Positions 1 through 10,020 of a stretch of 64,000 nucleotides of DNA are shown piece by piece. The first letter of the stretch is position 1, and every line of letters starts with the position of its first letter. The stretch comes from Niallia circulans (lineage in GTDB: Bacteria > Bacillota > Bacilli > Bacillales > Cytobacillaceae), in NCBI RefSeq assembly GCF_007273535.1, contig NZ_RIBP01000001.1:1302001-1366000 (forward strand). The letters are read 5' to 3'. The position numbers and the translations under genes were made by a program. The notes under the pieces were generated by a model. It did no database searches and was not told where the DNA came from. It saw only the letters and a program-made list of their open reading frames with translations.

Positions 1-523
1 ACCGCTTCGCCATTTGATAAGCGTGCAAGGTATCTATAATATTTGCTGGTCGCAGGACTTCCAAGCTAAGGAGTTCTTCCGTTGGTGTCGTGGCCAGCTG
101 CTCATCCATTTCAATTCCTAGTTGTGGCAATCTATGCCCAGACTGACTGGAAATGGTCACACCAACGCCTCCTGGAGCAATAACCTTACCTACTTCCTCC
201 AGCAATACTGCCGTTCCGTACAAATCCACCTTTAAGATCGTTTCAATAGTCGCCTGACTAGGTGACACCCCAGCTGCATTAATCAGAGCAGTTATTTCAC
301 CAAACTTCTGACCCTCCCCAATCAAATTCAAAATAGATTGTCGGGAAGAGATGTCCGTCTCGACAGGTATTATATCAAATCCAGCCTCTGTCATAATTTT
401 AGTTATAGCCTTAGCGTTATCTAGGTTTTTATCACCAACAATAATTTTCTTACCAAACCCAATTCTTCTAGCTATCGCCATGCCAATCTGCCCAGCACCT
501 GTCCAAAGTACAACTTCTTTCAT
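1..523 (-). CDS. SDR-family oxidoreductase, 3' end beyond the window
   Basis: A short-chain dehydrogenase/reductase read from an ATG at 523 after an AGGAGG ribosome site; 174 residues are visible and the reading frame leaves the window. The N-terminus has a dinucleotide-binding start (VVLWTGAGQIG), then a NAAG-type motif (LINAAG). A serine segment (ISSQSG) and the catalytic pair Tyr169-x-x-x-Lys173 (AYQMAK) sit at the very edge. Substrate cannot be told. It lies head-to-tail with an NmrA-like reductase and AdhA on the same strand, so it belongs to the oxidoreductase cluster at the left end. The family assignment is firm; the role is open. Confidence 0.85.
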   Translation of the reverse strand, partial: MKEVVLWTGAGQIGMAIARRIGFGKKIIVGDKNLDNAKAITKIMTEAGFDIIPVETDISSRQSILNLIGEGQKFGEITALINAAGVSPSQATIETILKVDLYGTAVLLEEVGKVIAPGGVGVTISSQSGHRLPQLGIEMDEQLATTPTEELLSLEVLRPANIIDTLHAYQMAKR

Positions 524-629
524 GGTTTTGCCTCCTTACTTTTATTCCATCATGTTTGTTAAATTTTGTGTGGTCTCTTTATTTGTTGATATAAGACATA
601 TAACTTTACCAAAAATCACCCAGTTTTTT

Positions 630-1268
630 TCAGTAAAATGCTGGTTTATCTCCCTCTGTACTAGGCTTACTTACACCAATACTGTGGCGAACCTCTAATT
701 CAGGAGATTGCATTAATTTTACTACTAGTGAGGCGATACTCTTTCTAGATATTTCCGTTCCCTTAAACAATTCCCATTTTTGCGTCAGTTCGTAATCTAC
801 TTCATCTTTATCAGTGAACCAGGCACCTCTTAATATTGTAAAATCAAGACTAGAGCTTTCAATTATATTTGCCGCTCTTCGAAAATCAGGCAGACTACTG
901 CCACACATTCTTTTATTCCATTCTCCAAACTTACCTGGGACCTCATCATAAATACCAAGAGCACTTATAAAGATTCCCCTTTTAACACCTGCAGCTTCCA
1001 TTGCTTCGACAATGCTTTTCGTGTTGTTCGCGATATCCGGGCTTCCTATATTAGAATAGACAATATCCTGATCTTTCATTGCTTTAGCTAGCATCTTTAC
1101 ATCTAACACATCTCCTTCTACAATGTGTTCGCGACTTGAGTCTGAAAGCTTAAGTCTCCGTGAGTTGCGTAAATAATGGGTAACTTGAACGTTTTCTTTT
1201 TTCAACAGCAACTCAGATACAAGCCGTGCGATTTGGCCATTTGCTCCCAATATTAATACCTTTTTCAA
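630..1268 (-). CDS. NAD(P)-binding reductase, atypical SDR / NmrA-like
   Basis: A 212-residue protein that opens with a Rossmann dinucleotide-binding loop (VLILGANGQIARL). It continues with the pattern of atypical SDR/NmrA-like proteins: GDVLD, then YSNIGSP, then an ILRGAWF segment. There is no clear YxxxK pair, as is common in this group, so it may be a reductase or an NAD(P) sensor. I chose the TTG at 1268 because AGGAAGGAG lies about nine bases upstream and translation then begins exactly at the Rossmann strand. An upstream in-frame ATG at 1337 would add a poorly structured 23-residue leader. It follows adhA on the same strand after an 80-base gap. Confidence 0.8.
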   Translation of the reverse strand: MKKVLILGANGQIARLVSELLLKKENVQVTHYLRNSRRLKLSDSSREHIVEGDVLDVKMLAKAMKDQDIVYSNIGSPDIANNTKSIVEAMEAAGVKRGIFISALGIYDEVPGKFGEWNKRMCGSSLPDFRRAANIIESSSLDFTILRGAWFTDKDEVDYELTQKWELFKGTEISRKSIASLVVKLMQSPELEVRHSIGVSKPSTEGDKPAFY

Positions 1269-1349
1269 TATAAAGTGCTCCTTCCTATTATCCTCTTCTA
1301 TTAAAAAATGGATTATCCAAATAAGATGGAAATCCATTTTTTAACGACA

Positions 1350-2417
1350 TTACAGTGTAGACATGTCAATTACAAATCGATATCTAACATCACTGCTTAG
1401 TACACGTTCAAATGCATTATCCACTTGATCTGCACTAATTACTTCAATCATTGGAGCAATACCCTGCTCAGCAGCATAATCTAGCATTTCCTGTGTTTCT
1501 TTTATTCCGCCAACGTTGGAAGCAGCAATACTTCTACGCCCAGCAAACAGAGAGAATACACTATATTGATCTGGTTTGTTTGGCAGACCAACATTAACAA
1601 GTGTTCCATCGACTTGAAGCATAGATAAATACGCATCGACATCAAGATTTGCTGACACTGTATTTAAAATAAGGTCAAATTGACCTGCCAATTTTGTAAA
1701 TGTTGCAGCGTCACTTGTTGCATAAAAATAATCAGCACCTAATTGAAGTGATTCCTCCTTTTTATTCATAGTTTGGCTCAAAACTGTTACTTCTGCACCC
1801 ATTTTATGTGCAAATTGAACAGCTAGATGACCGAGGCCTCCCATTCCAACTATCGCTACTTTTTTACCTGGGCCTACATTCCAGTGCTTCATTGGTGAAT
1901 ATGTCGTAATACCTGCACATAATAAGGGACTAGCAACATCCAATTCTAAGCTATCCGGGATTTTTACAACAAAGTTTTCTTTCACAACGATTTTTTGACT
2001 ATATCCTCCATATGTTAAATTGCCATCATAGTCAGTGGAGTTAAATACTACTACAACTCCTTTTGTGCAAAACTGTTCTTCCCCTTTCAGACAGTATGGA
2101 CATTCCATACAAGAGTCAACAAAGCAGCCAACTCCAACACGGTCACCTACCGCATACTTTGACACTTTCGACCCTACTGCTGATACAACTCCAGCAATTT
2201 CATGACCTGGAACCATTGGGAAGACCCCGCTCCCGAAATCATTATGGGCATTATGGATGTCTGAATGGCAAATCCCACAATACATAATATCGATTAAAAT
2301 ATCATCTGGTCGTAAGTCTCTTCTTTCTATTGTTGTTTGTTCAAATGGAGCTTTTGCACTCGGTACACTTAATACACGACTTGTAATGTTTTGATAATGA
2401 TTACACATACTTTCCAT
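1350..2417 (-). CDS. adhA: Zinc-dependent NADP alcohol dehydrogenase AdhA
   Basis: A 355-residue medium-chain dehydrogenase of the cinnamyl-alcohol/YahK type that reduces aldehydes with NADPH. The catalytic zinc site is visible as CGICHSD and GHEIAG. The structural zinc site has four cysteines in FVDSCMECPYCLKGEEQFC, and the cofactor loop is GMGGLGHLA. The sequence follows B. subtilis AdhA closely from recall (VLSVPSAKAPFEQTTIERR near the start, YRFVIDMSTL at the end). In B. subtilis adhA is controlled by the MerR-type aldehyde sensor AdhR. Here the only MerR gene in the window is 19 kb away, so control by it is conjecture. The start could also be the ATG three codons further in. Confidence 0.93.
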   Translation of the reverse strand: MESMCNHYQNITSRVLSVPSAKAPFEQTTIERRDLRPDDILIDIMYCGICHSDIHNAHNDFGSGVFPMVPGHEIAGVVSAVGSKVSKYAVGDRVGVGCFVDSCMECPYCLKGEEQFCTKGVVVVFNSTDYDGNLTYGGYSQKIVVKENFVVKIPDSLELDVASPLLCAGITTYSPMKHWNVGPGKKVAIVGMGGLGHLAVQFAHKMGAEVTVLSQTMNKKEESLQLGADYFYATSDAATFTKLAGQFDLILNTVSANLDVDAYLSMLQVDGTLVNVGLPNKPDQYSVFSLFAGRRSIAASNVGGIKETQEMLDYAAEQGIAPMIEVISADQVDNAFERVLSSDVRYRFVIDMSTL

Positions 2418-2538
2418 TCAACCCTTTCTTTATCCTGTTGATTTAATTACTAGTCTTCGTGATTTATTAGGCATCTGTCTATTATTATATATAAGTTTAA
2501 AATGTTTCCTATTGTTAGATTCAGCTAATTTGTTTAGT

Positions 2539-2567
2539 AATGAACAAATCAAATTAAATTGTTCATT
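2539..2567. promoter_or_regulatory. Inverted repeat upstream of adhA
   Basis: Perfect 9-base arms AATGAACAA (2539-2547) and TTGTTCATT (2559-2567), separated by 11 bases. The repeat lies about 120 bases upstream of adhA, between it and the end of the CPBP gene. It has no T-tract, so an operator is more likely than a terminator. The binding protein is unknown. Confidence 0.35.
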
Positions 2568-2589
2568 AACCTATAATGTCATCTCCTGT

Positions 2590-2634
2590 AAAAAAATGAT
2601 AATGAAAATGGCCCTCATCCTCACAATGAGAGCC
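2590..2634 (-). terminator. Intrinsic terminator of the CPBP gene
   Basis: On the minus strand the stem GGCTCTCAT/ATGAGGGCC (2634-2610, one G-T pair) is followed by a T-rich tract ending in seven T. It sits about 50 bases past the CPBP stop. Confidence 0.75.
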
Positions 2635-2681
2635 ACTTTGCCTATAAATTCAAGGAAGATTATCTTCACTAGTGCCCTATA

Positions 2682-3569
2682 CTACACTCTTTTACCAGAA
2701 AATAAATAAGTACAAATAAACCCAAAGATGATTAATAGAGTAGCTAAAAGTCCTCCTTCTAACCCAAAAGAACCACCTGTCAATATATCATTCCCACTAC
2801 TAACATCAATTGTATAGACACCATATGGCGTTGTTCCACTTACAGGAAAGCCGAAAATATTTCCTTGAAAATAGTTCCATGTAATATGATAGCCGATTGG
2901 CGTCCACAAACTCTGTGTTTTGTCATACATGTAAGCAAATAGTATTCCGACTAGGAAAATATTAAAAATTCCAAGTGGAGTCACATTTTGATTAGCTAAA
3001 TGGGCAATTCCAAAAATCAGGGCTGAAACAATGTAAATCGTTCCCTTGCGTCTCCCTCTATCTGCAAGGGTAGACATGATATAGCCTCTAAATACAAGCT
3101 CTTCAAACAAACCAACGAAAATAAAAAAGATTAAGTAGGTAATAGAATACGTAGAAAAGTTTGGGTTGGAAAGTGTGTTGATTAATTGTATATTTTCAGT
3201 AAATAACAGGATAAAGAAAATAATAGCAATAGATACTGCTCCTAATAGTAAACCAAATAGTATATTTTTTAGGAATGAACTAAAACCCATTTCATGAAGT
3301 TTCTTTTTGTTTAAGAATTTCCATAATAAAAGCAATGAAATTAAAGCAGCTGTATAACCAAGTGCATAAGAAAATAAATCTAACCACGGTCGTTCAAACA
3401 TAATATCACTTCTATCCATTCTTAACACATCTGTACTGTCTGAAGACACCGTCCATAATGCGTACATTTCGACTGGAAGCATAAAAATTGCCTGCACAAT
3501 AAAAGTAACTAGCAGTGTTACAAAAATAAGCCACCCTGGTCTTACCTGACCATTATTGTTTTTAAACAA
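2682..3569 (-). CDS. CPBP-family intramembrane metalloprotease (CAAX/Abi)
   Basis: A multi-pass membrane protein of 295 residues. The family's three active-site segments are present: EELVFRGY (Glu-Glu-x3-Arg), then HLAN, then HITWN near the C-terminus. About eight hydrophobic segments can be seen. Members cleave membrane substrates or serve as bacteriocin self-protection and abortive-infection proteins; nothing nearby points to a bacteriocin. I chose the TTG at 3569 because AAGGAGGG lies eight bases upstream. The in-frame ATG at 3605 would place that ribosome site inside the gene. Monocistronic, with its own terminator downstream. Confidence 0.88.
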   Translation of the reverse strand: MFKNNNGQVRPGWLIFVTLLVTFIVQAIFMLPVEMYALWTVSSDSTDVLRMDRSDIMFERPWLDLFSYALGYTAALISLLLLWKFLNKKKLHEMGFSSFLKNILFGLLLGAVSIAIIFFILLFTENIQLINTLSNPNFSTYSITYLIFFIFVGLFEELVFRGYIMSTLADRGRRKGTIYIVSALIFGIAHLANQNVTPLGIFNIFLVGILFAYMYDKTQSLWTPIGYHITWNYFQGNIFGFPVSGTTPYGVYTIDVSSGNDILTGGSFGLEGGLLATLLIIFGFICTYLFSGKRV

Positions 3570-3909
3570 GATGCTTTCCCTCCTTCTGTTTAAGTTATAG
3601 GCCACTACTTGTAAACCAATCTACTAAAAAAGCGAAAGGATTCTTCCTCTTTAAAAGCCATGTAAATTTCCGTGCAACATGAAGGTTATTATGAAACTTA
3701 ATTCTTTTCTTTTAAAACTTACAAATATATACATATTATACAGTATATTTCATTACTAAACATAAACATTTTTAATAATCAAACACTTTTGCATCAGCTG
3801 AAAAATAAATAATCAATTCCGCAAGCTTAATACTTTTCGTCCTCCATATAGATTATGGACATTTTCTAAAATTATGTTCATTACTATACACATTGCTACT
3901 TTTTGACAA

Positions 3910-3937
3910 TTGAAAGATTCACATATAAATTTATACT
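3910..3937 (+). promoter_or_regulatory. Sigma-A-type promoter for the aldo/keto reductase at 3979
   Basis: TTGAAA (3910-3915), 16-base spacer, TATACT (3932-3937), about 40 bases upstream of the start codon. A TTGACA at 3903 offers an alternative -35. The rest of the 400-base gap before it holds no gene that I can see. Confidence 0.55.
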
Positions 3938-3978
3938 AGTAATGAAAACTAAAAAAATGTGGAAAGTGAGGAATTGCA

Positions 3979-4977
3979 ATGGAATATACTAAACTTGGTA
4001 ACACTGGATTAGATGTATCTAGACTTTGTCTTGGTTGTATGGGTTTTGGAGTAAAGGAACGCTGGATGCATCCTTGGGTAATTGATGAAGAGAGCAGTCG
4101 CACAGTTATTAAACAAGCTCTTGAGTTAGGTATCAACTTTTTTGATACTGCTAATGTATACTCAGATGGTACGAGTGAAGAATTTCTTGGACGTGCCCTT
4201 AAAGACTTGGCAAATCGAGATGAAGTTGTCATTGCAACAAAGGTTTACTTTTCATTAGGCAAGGATTTAAACAGCAAAGGTCCAAATAGCATGGGATTAT
4301 CGCGCAAACATATTATGAGTGAAATTGATAAAAGTCTTACACGTCTTGGAACAGACTATATTGATCTGTATCAAATCCATCGTTGGGATTACAACACACC
4401 TATTGAAGAAACAATGGAAGCCCTCCATGATGTAGTGAAGGCTGGCAAGGTAAGATACATAGGCGCATCAGCCATGTATGCATGGCAGTTCTTAAAGGCA
4501 AATCATATCGCTGAGAAGAATGGCTGGACAAAGTTTGTATCGATGCAAAATCATCTTAACCTTATATATCGGGAAGAGGAACGGGAGATGCTGCCATTAT
4601 GCAAGGAAGAAAAAATTGGCGTAATTCCATACAGCCCGTTAGCATCAGGCAGATTAACCCGCGATTGGTCTGAGGATACTCTCCGTTCTGAAACAGATGC
4701 AACGCAAAAATCGAAATATGGTTCAACAGAACAGAATGACCGTTTAGTTGTGGAACGAGTTGCAGAGCTAGCCGAAAAACATGGCGTAGCAAGGTCCCAA
4801 ATAGCACTCGCTTGGCTGCTACAAAAGGAACCAGTAACAGCTCCGATTATAGGTGCTACGAAAGTTTCTCATCTGGAGGATTCTGTTGGTGCTTTAGCTG
4901 TGAAATTAACAGCAGAGGAAGTCTCCTACTTGGAAGAGCCTTATGTTCCACATAATGTGGTTGGAGCATTAAAGTAG
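3979..4977 (+). CDS. Aldo/keto reductase
   Basis: A 332-residue (beta/alpha)8 NADPH-dependent aldo/keto reductase of the YajO/YhdN-like branch. The N-terminal strand is KLGNTGLDVSRLCLGCMGFG. The catalytic tetrad is visible as Asp and Tyr in FFDTANVYSDG, Lys in VVIATKVY and His in LYQIHRWD. The cofactor end is GATKVSHLEDSV. It likely reduces small aldehydes or ketones. It is the only gene on the plus strand in the first 18 kb and has its own promoter and a shared terminator. Family certain, substrate unknown. Confidence 0.92.
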   Translation: MEYTKLGNTGLDVSRLCLGCMGFGVKERWMHPWVIDEESSRTVIKQALELGINFFDTANVYSDGTSEEFLGRALKDLANRDEVVIATKVYFSLGKDLNSKGPNSMGLSRKHIMSEIDKSLTRLGTDYIDLYQIHRWDYNTPIEETMEALHDVVKAGKVRYIGASAMYAWQFLKANHIAEKNGWTKFVSMQNHLNLIYREEEREMLPLCKEEKIGVIPYSPLASGRLTRDWSEDTLRSETDATQKSKYGSTEQNDRLVVERVAELAEKHGVARSQIALAWLLQKEPVTAPIIGATKVSHLEDSVGALAVKLTAEEVSYLEEPYVPHNVVGALK

Positions 4978-5032
4978 TAAAGCTTTGCATTTAACCTTGA
5001 TTTGTTGATTCAGCAGGAAACTTGAACAGAAC

Positions 5033-5067
5033 ATAAAAAAGCCGATTTTCTAAAAGAAAATCGGCTT
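5033..5067. terminator. Bidirectional terminator between convergent aldo/keto reductases
   Basis: Perfect 12-base stem AAGCCGATTTTC (5039-5050) / GAAAATCGGCTT (5056-5067). The run of A at 5035-5040 gives a T-tract on the minus strand. The plus-strand side is followed by a looser T-rich stretch. Confidence 0.85.
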
Positions 5068-5090
5068 GAACTACTCTTTATTTTTGTAGG

Positions 5091-5936
5091 TTATCTCACT
5101 AGTCCTGTCAAAAACTCAACTGTTTCTGGATCAGAATGAGAGAAAAACAGACTTTTTTCTTGATCTAGCTTTTCAATCTTATTCATATCCTCATTGGTTA
5201 ATTCAAAATCAAAGACTTCAAAGTTTTGAATCATTCTGTCTTTCGATACCGTTTTTGGGATAACAACAACATTACGCTGGATAAGATAACGCAGAGCCAC
5301 TTGGGCAACAGATTTACCATAAAGCTCTCCAATCGCTTTAAGGGTTTCATTGTTAAAGAAGTCATTTTTACCTTCTGCAAAAGGTCCCCAAGATTCAATT
5401 TGTGTCCCATACTTCTCCATTATTTGTTGAGCTTGCTTTTGTTGGTTAAATACATGTGTTTCGACTTGATTAACCATTGGCTTGATTTCACTAAACTGAG
5501 CGATATCAATGAAACGGTCAGGATAAAAATTACTAACACCGATCGCTTTGATTTTACCTGCTTTATAATACTCTTCCATCGCCCGATATGTACCGTAGTA
5601 ATCATTAAATGGTTGATGTATTAACATTAAATCAATATATTCTGTTTGTAGTAAACGCAAAGATTCGTCAATAGATGCTTTAGCTTTCTCGTACCCTGCA
5701 TTTGAAATCCATACTTTTGTTGTAATGAAGAATTCCTCACGAGGGATACCACTTTTACGAACTGCATTTCCAACTGCTTCTTCATTTCTATAGGCTTGAG
5801 CAGTATCAATTGATCTATATCCCACTTCAATTGCTTCACCTACGACACGCTCACATTCTTCTAAGTCACTAATTTGATAGACTCCGAAGCCTAAAATAGG
5901 CATTTTTATTCCATTAGCTAACGTTACAGTTTCCAT
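5091..5936 (-). CDS. Aldo/keto reductase, 2,5-diketogluconate reductase type
   Basis: 281 residues of the short AKR5-like branch (YvgN/YtbE type). The tetrad is Asp and Tyr in SIDTAQAYRNE, Lys in FITTKVW and His in MLIHQPF. The cofactor-binding segment is VVIPKTVSKDR. The ATG follows AGGAGG at a good distance. In B. subtilis such enzymes reduce glyoxal, methylglyoxal and other aldehydes. It is followed in the same direction, after a 110-base gap, by no further gene but a shared terminator. Its upstream neighbour is another aldo/keto reductase on the same strand. Confidence 0.92.
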   Translation of the reverse strand: METVTLANGIKMPILGFGVYQISDLEECERVVGEAIEVGYRSIDTAQAYRNEEAVGNAVRKSGIPREEFFITTKVWISNAGYEKAKASIDESLRLLQTEYIDLMLIHQPFNDYYGTYRAMEEYYKAGKIKAIGVSNFYPDRFIDIAQFSEIKPMVNQVETHVFNQQKQAQQIMEKYGTQIESWGPFAEGKNDFFNNETLKAIGELYGKSVAQVALRYLIQRNVVVIPKTVSKDRMIQNFEVFDFELTNEDMNKIEKLDQEKSLFFSHSDPETVEFLTGLVR

Positions 5937-6045
5937 TTGGTATTCCTCCTATATGTTTACTATCTTGCACTTCAAATCTTACTTCCTTCGTGTTACACTA
6001 AGTCAACTCTTAAGTTTCTACAGCAAAAACTCGCAGAGAAAGTGA

Positions 6046-7011
<966 letters not shown>

Positions 7012-7304
7012 AATTTCCCCTCCTTCGAAAAATCTCCGCTTCTAAAATGGTTAATTGCTTTTACACCTTAAGAATACCCTATTTTTCAAATAATACCTTT
7101 ACCAATAACTATCAAATGATTGCCTAATCCTCTTAGAATTATCCACTCGACATAATTTAAGCCCATCCATTCTATTATGTATGGTGAGCTGAACATATTA
7201 ATAAAATAAAAACACATCTAATCCCATATATATCTTTGATTTAGTCGTTTGTTGTATATACCAAAAGCAAATATTAGATTAACTATTTGTGCTAATCAAA
7301 TACA

Positions 7305-7335
7305 AAACCCATGCCTGAAATGGTGGCATGGGTTT
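7305..7335 (-). terminator. Hairpin downstream of the monooxygenase gene
   Basis: Perfect 11-base arms AAACCCATGCC (7305-7315) / GGCATGGGTTT (7325-7335), about 55 bases past the minus-strand stop at 7389. The T-tract is weak. A second small inverted repeat (GATAATCT/AGATTATC, 7349-7373) sits between it and the gene. The remainder of 7012-7304 shows no gene. Confidence 0.6.
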
Positions 7336-7388
7336 CAAATATATTTACGATAATCTCTTGCACAAAGATTATCATTTCAAAGCTAATA

Positions 7389-8717
7389 TTAGTTTGTGAG
7401 TGAATGAACCGGCTGTTCTAAGCCTAAATTTCCACGCAGTGTATCACTTTCGTACTCAGTACGGTAAATCCCTCTTGCTTGCAGCTCAGGAATGACATGG
7501 GTAACAAAGTCTGTTAGTGAATCTGGCAGCAATGCAGGCATAATATTAAAGCCATCTGCCGCGCCTTCTCTGACCCATTCCTCCATCTTGTCAGCTATTT
7601 GCGACGGAGTTCCGATTGCTATATGATGTCCGCGTGAACCTGCAACCCATTGATAAGTCTGGCGCAATGTCCAGTTTTCTTCCTTCGCTTTCTTTAAAAT
7701 CATTTCATGTTTACTTTGAATAGCATTAACCGTCTCTGGAAGTTTAATATCTATAAACGGTGTGTCCAATGAAATTCCTTCAAAGTCGATGTCTCCAAAG
7801 TACCTGCCCAATATGGCAAGTCCTGCTTTTGGAATGATTAACTCCTGCAATGCCTCATATTTTTCTTGTGCTTCTGCTTCTGTCGCACCGATAATCGGCA
7901 TAAAACCAGGCATAATACTTAAATTGCTTTGCTTGCGATCATATAATTCCATTTGACCTTTTAGTTCCTTGTAAAAGCTAATTGCATCATCTTTGTTTGC
8001 TTGGGCAGTAAACACAATTTCTGCATATTTAGCAGCAAAGCGTTGACCATCACCTGATGACCCTGCTTGGACAATGACTGGATGCCCTTGTGGTGATCTT
8101 GACACATTCAGTGGTCCTCTTACAGAGAAGAACTCACCTTGATGGTTAATTTGATGGAATTTGTTTTTATCAATAAACTGCCCTGATTCCTTATCAATCA
8201 CTAACGTGTCTTCTTCCCAAGAATCCCATAGCTTTTTTGTTACTTCTATAAATTCAGTTGCTCTTCGATAGCGGGCACTGTGTTCTAAGTGCTCTGTCTT
8301 ATTAAAGTTTTCAGCAGTAGATGCCAGAGAAGTTGTTACAACGTTCCAACCTGCACGACCTGCACTTATATGATCCAATGAAGCAAACTTTCTAGCAACA
8401 TGGAATGGTTCTTCATATGTAGTGGATGCAGTTGCTACTAACCCGATATGGTTTGTAGCAGATGCCAGATACGATAACAACGTCATTGGCTCAAATCTAG
8501 TCAGAATATTTGGATGTGAGTTTTCATCAACTGACAGGCTATCTGCCAAGAATAATAGGTCGAATAATCCTTTTTCCGCCATTTGTGCAATTCCTTTAAA
8601 ATATGTTAGATTCATAGAGGCATTCTCAATAGCATGTGGGTGTCTCCATGAAGCAACGTGATGACCCGTTCCAGCTAGAAACAAGCCTAATTTCACCTTT
8701 TTTGGTTGATCGGTCAT
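7389..8717 (-). CDS. yxeK: Flavin-dependent monooxygenase, NtaA/SnaA/YxeK-like
   Basis: A 442-residue luciferase-like FMNH2-dependent monooxygenase of the nitrilotriacetate/DszA branch. The family core is visible: LFLAGTGHHVASWRHP, SLDHISAGRAGWNVVTT, PVIVQAGSSGDGQRFAAKYA and RGNLGLEQP near the end. B. subtilis YxeK has almost the same length and oxidises N-acetyl-S-(2-succino)cysteine to release N-acetylcysteine. Here the gene ends a row of GNAT, ABC transporter and M20 genes, the same partners as in yxe, which supports that function. It follows the M20 gene after 160 bases that hold a strong terminator-like palindrome, so its expression may be partly separate. The exact substrate is inferred. 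Confidence 0.85.
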   Translation of the reverse strand: MTDQPKKVKLGLFLAGTGHHVASWRHPHAIENASMNLTYFKGIAQMAEKGLFDLLFLADSLSVDENSHPNILTRFEPMTLLSYLASATNHIGLVATASTTYEEPFHVARKFASLDHISAGRAGWNVVTTSLASTAENFNKTEHLEHSARYRRATEFIEVTKKLWDSWEEDTLVIDKESGQFIDKNKFHQINHQGEFFSVRGPLNVSRSPQGHPVIVQAGSSGDGQRFAAKYAEIVFTAQANKDDAISFYKELKGQMELYDRKQSNLSIMPGFMPIIGATEAEAQEKYEALQELIIPKAGLAILGRYFGDIDFEGISLDTPFIDIKLPETVNAIQSKHEMILKKAKEENWTLRQTYQWVAGSRGHHIAIGTPSQIADKMEEWVREGAADGFNIMPALLPDSLTDFVTHVIPELQARGIYRTEYESDTLRGNLGLEQPVHSLTN

Positions 8718-8753
8718 TTAGAATTTCCTCCTTAGCTTTTTAACCCTCTTTAA

Positions 8754-8797
8754 CAATACAAAAAATAAAATCTTTCTTCTGTTAACAGAAGAAAGAT
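8754..8797 (-). terminator. Terminator-like perfect palindrome inside the operon
   Basis: A perfect 28-base palindrome (8770-8797) with arms of 14, centred on GTTAAC. On the minus strand it runs into TTTATTTTTTG. It lies between the M20 deacylase and the monooxygenase, 50 bases before the latter's start. It can act as an intrinsic terminator or attenuator that lowers monooxygenase expression. Confidence 0.65.
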
Positions 8798-8878
8798 CAA
8801 ATAATAATACATAAAAATTAGTCATGCACAGCAAGCCTAAAATAATCTTTTACGCTTGCAAACCAGTTATGACATATA

Positions 8879-10015
8879 TTATTTACTCAATACATTAACT
8901 GCTAGTTGAGCAAAATATTCAGATGCAACTTTAATTGCTTCTTCATTCAAATCATATTCAGGATGATGCCACTCTTGCGGTCCATTAACACCCATCCATA
9001 CGAAAAAGCCTGGGATGTAAGTTTGATAAAACGCAAAGTCTTCTCCACCTGCACTTGGCACGCCATCAACAACAGTATAGCCAGCATCTGCTGCAGTTTT
9101 GCGCACGATTTCTTCCAGGCTAGCATCATTGTTAACGACAGGTAAATAATCATCCCATATAAATTCAACGGAACCACCATTTCCTTGCGCAATGGATTCA
9201 GCTAAGTTCTTCATTAGACTAGGAATCGCTGCTCTTGCTTCAGGCTGGAATGTCCGGACCGTGCCTTCAAGCTCAACAGAGTCAGGAATCACATTCCATG
9301 TATTTCCGCCGTGGATGCTTGTTATACTTATAACTGCATTATCAAACAAGTTTAATCTTCTTGCGATGATTGTCTGGACAGATGTTACATATTGACTAGC
9401 AATCACAATCGGATCAATCGCATTATGTGGTATGCCCGCATGTCCGCCAACACCATTGAATTTAATTTTAAATTTATCGACACTTGCCATTAATCCACCT
9501 GATTTAACACCAATCGTACCTACTGGCAAATCAGGTTTATTATGCATCCCGAAAATGGATGAAACACCTTCTAATGCCCCTTTTTCTACAGCTATCTTCG
9601 CTCCTTGAGCAATTTCCTCTGCTGCTTGGAAGATAAATCTAACACTTCCGTGTAAGTTATCCTTTTGGTCATTAAGAAGAATCGCCGCTCCTAATATCGA
9701 AACAGTATGGAAATCATGACCACATGCATGCATTTTTCCGTCTGTTTTCGATTTAAAGGGTACCTTTGTTTCTTCTTTTATCGGTAAAGCATCAATATCT
9801 GAGCGAATTGCAATAGTAGGTCCTGCAAATGCACCCTTGATTTCTGCAACTACACCTGTTTCTAAATCAAGTGGCAGAATCGCTATATTGTTTGATTCTA
9901 ACCACTTTTTAATATGAGCAGTTGTATTGAATTCCTCAAAAGCAAGCTCTGGGTTTTCATGTAAATATCTTCTTTTACCAATTAAATCCTCTAATAGTTC
10001 ATTAGACATTTTCAT
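8879..10015 (-). CDS. yxeP: M20 amidohydrolase / N-acetyl-cysteine deacylase, YxeP-like
   Basis: A 378-residue metal-dependent aminoacylase of the M20 family (B. subtilis YxeP is about 380). Metal ligands are visible in HACGHD (Cys98, His100), AAEE (Glu133-134), GMHNKPDLPVG and the C-terminal EWHHPEYD. The dimerisation domain occupies the middle third. In the yxe pathway the enzyme removes the acetyl group from N-acetylcysteine to give cysteine. It begins six bases after the ATPase gene ends, so it is co-transcribed. A second possible start lies two codons in (MSNELL). Deacylase chemistry is well supported; the acyl substrate is inferred from neighbours. Confidence 0.9.
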   Translation of the reverse strand: MKMSNELLEDLIGKRRYLHENPELAFEEFNTTAHIKKWLESNNIAILPLDLETGVVAEIKGAFAGPTIAIRSDIDALPIKEETKVPFKSKTDGKMHACGHDFHTVSILGAAILLNDQKDNLHGSVRFIFQAAEEIAQGAKIAVEKGALEGVSSIFGMHNKPDLPVGTIGVKSGGLMASVDKFKIKFNGVGGHAGIPHNAIDPIVIASQYVTSVQTIIARRLNLFDNAVISITSIHGGNTWNVIPDSVELEGTVRTFQPEARAAIPSLMKNLAESIAQGNGGSVEFIWDDYLPVVNNDASLEEIVRKTAADAGYTVVDGVPSAGGEDFAFYQTYIPGFFVWMGVNGPQEWHHPEYDLNEEAIKVASEYFAQLAVNVLSK

Positions 10016-10020
10016 GATTG

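Noticed and set aside
2512..2709. Plus-strand frame between adhA and the CPBP gene
   Set aside because: No ribosome site; it crosses a terminator and the end of a well-supported gene.
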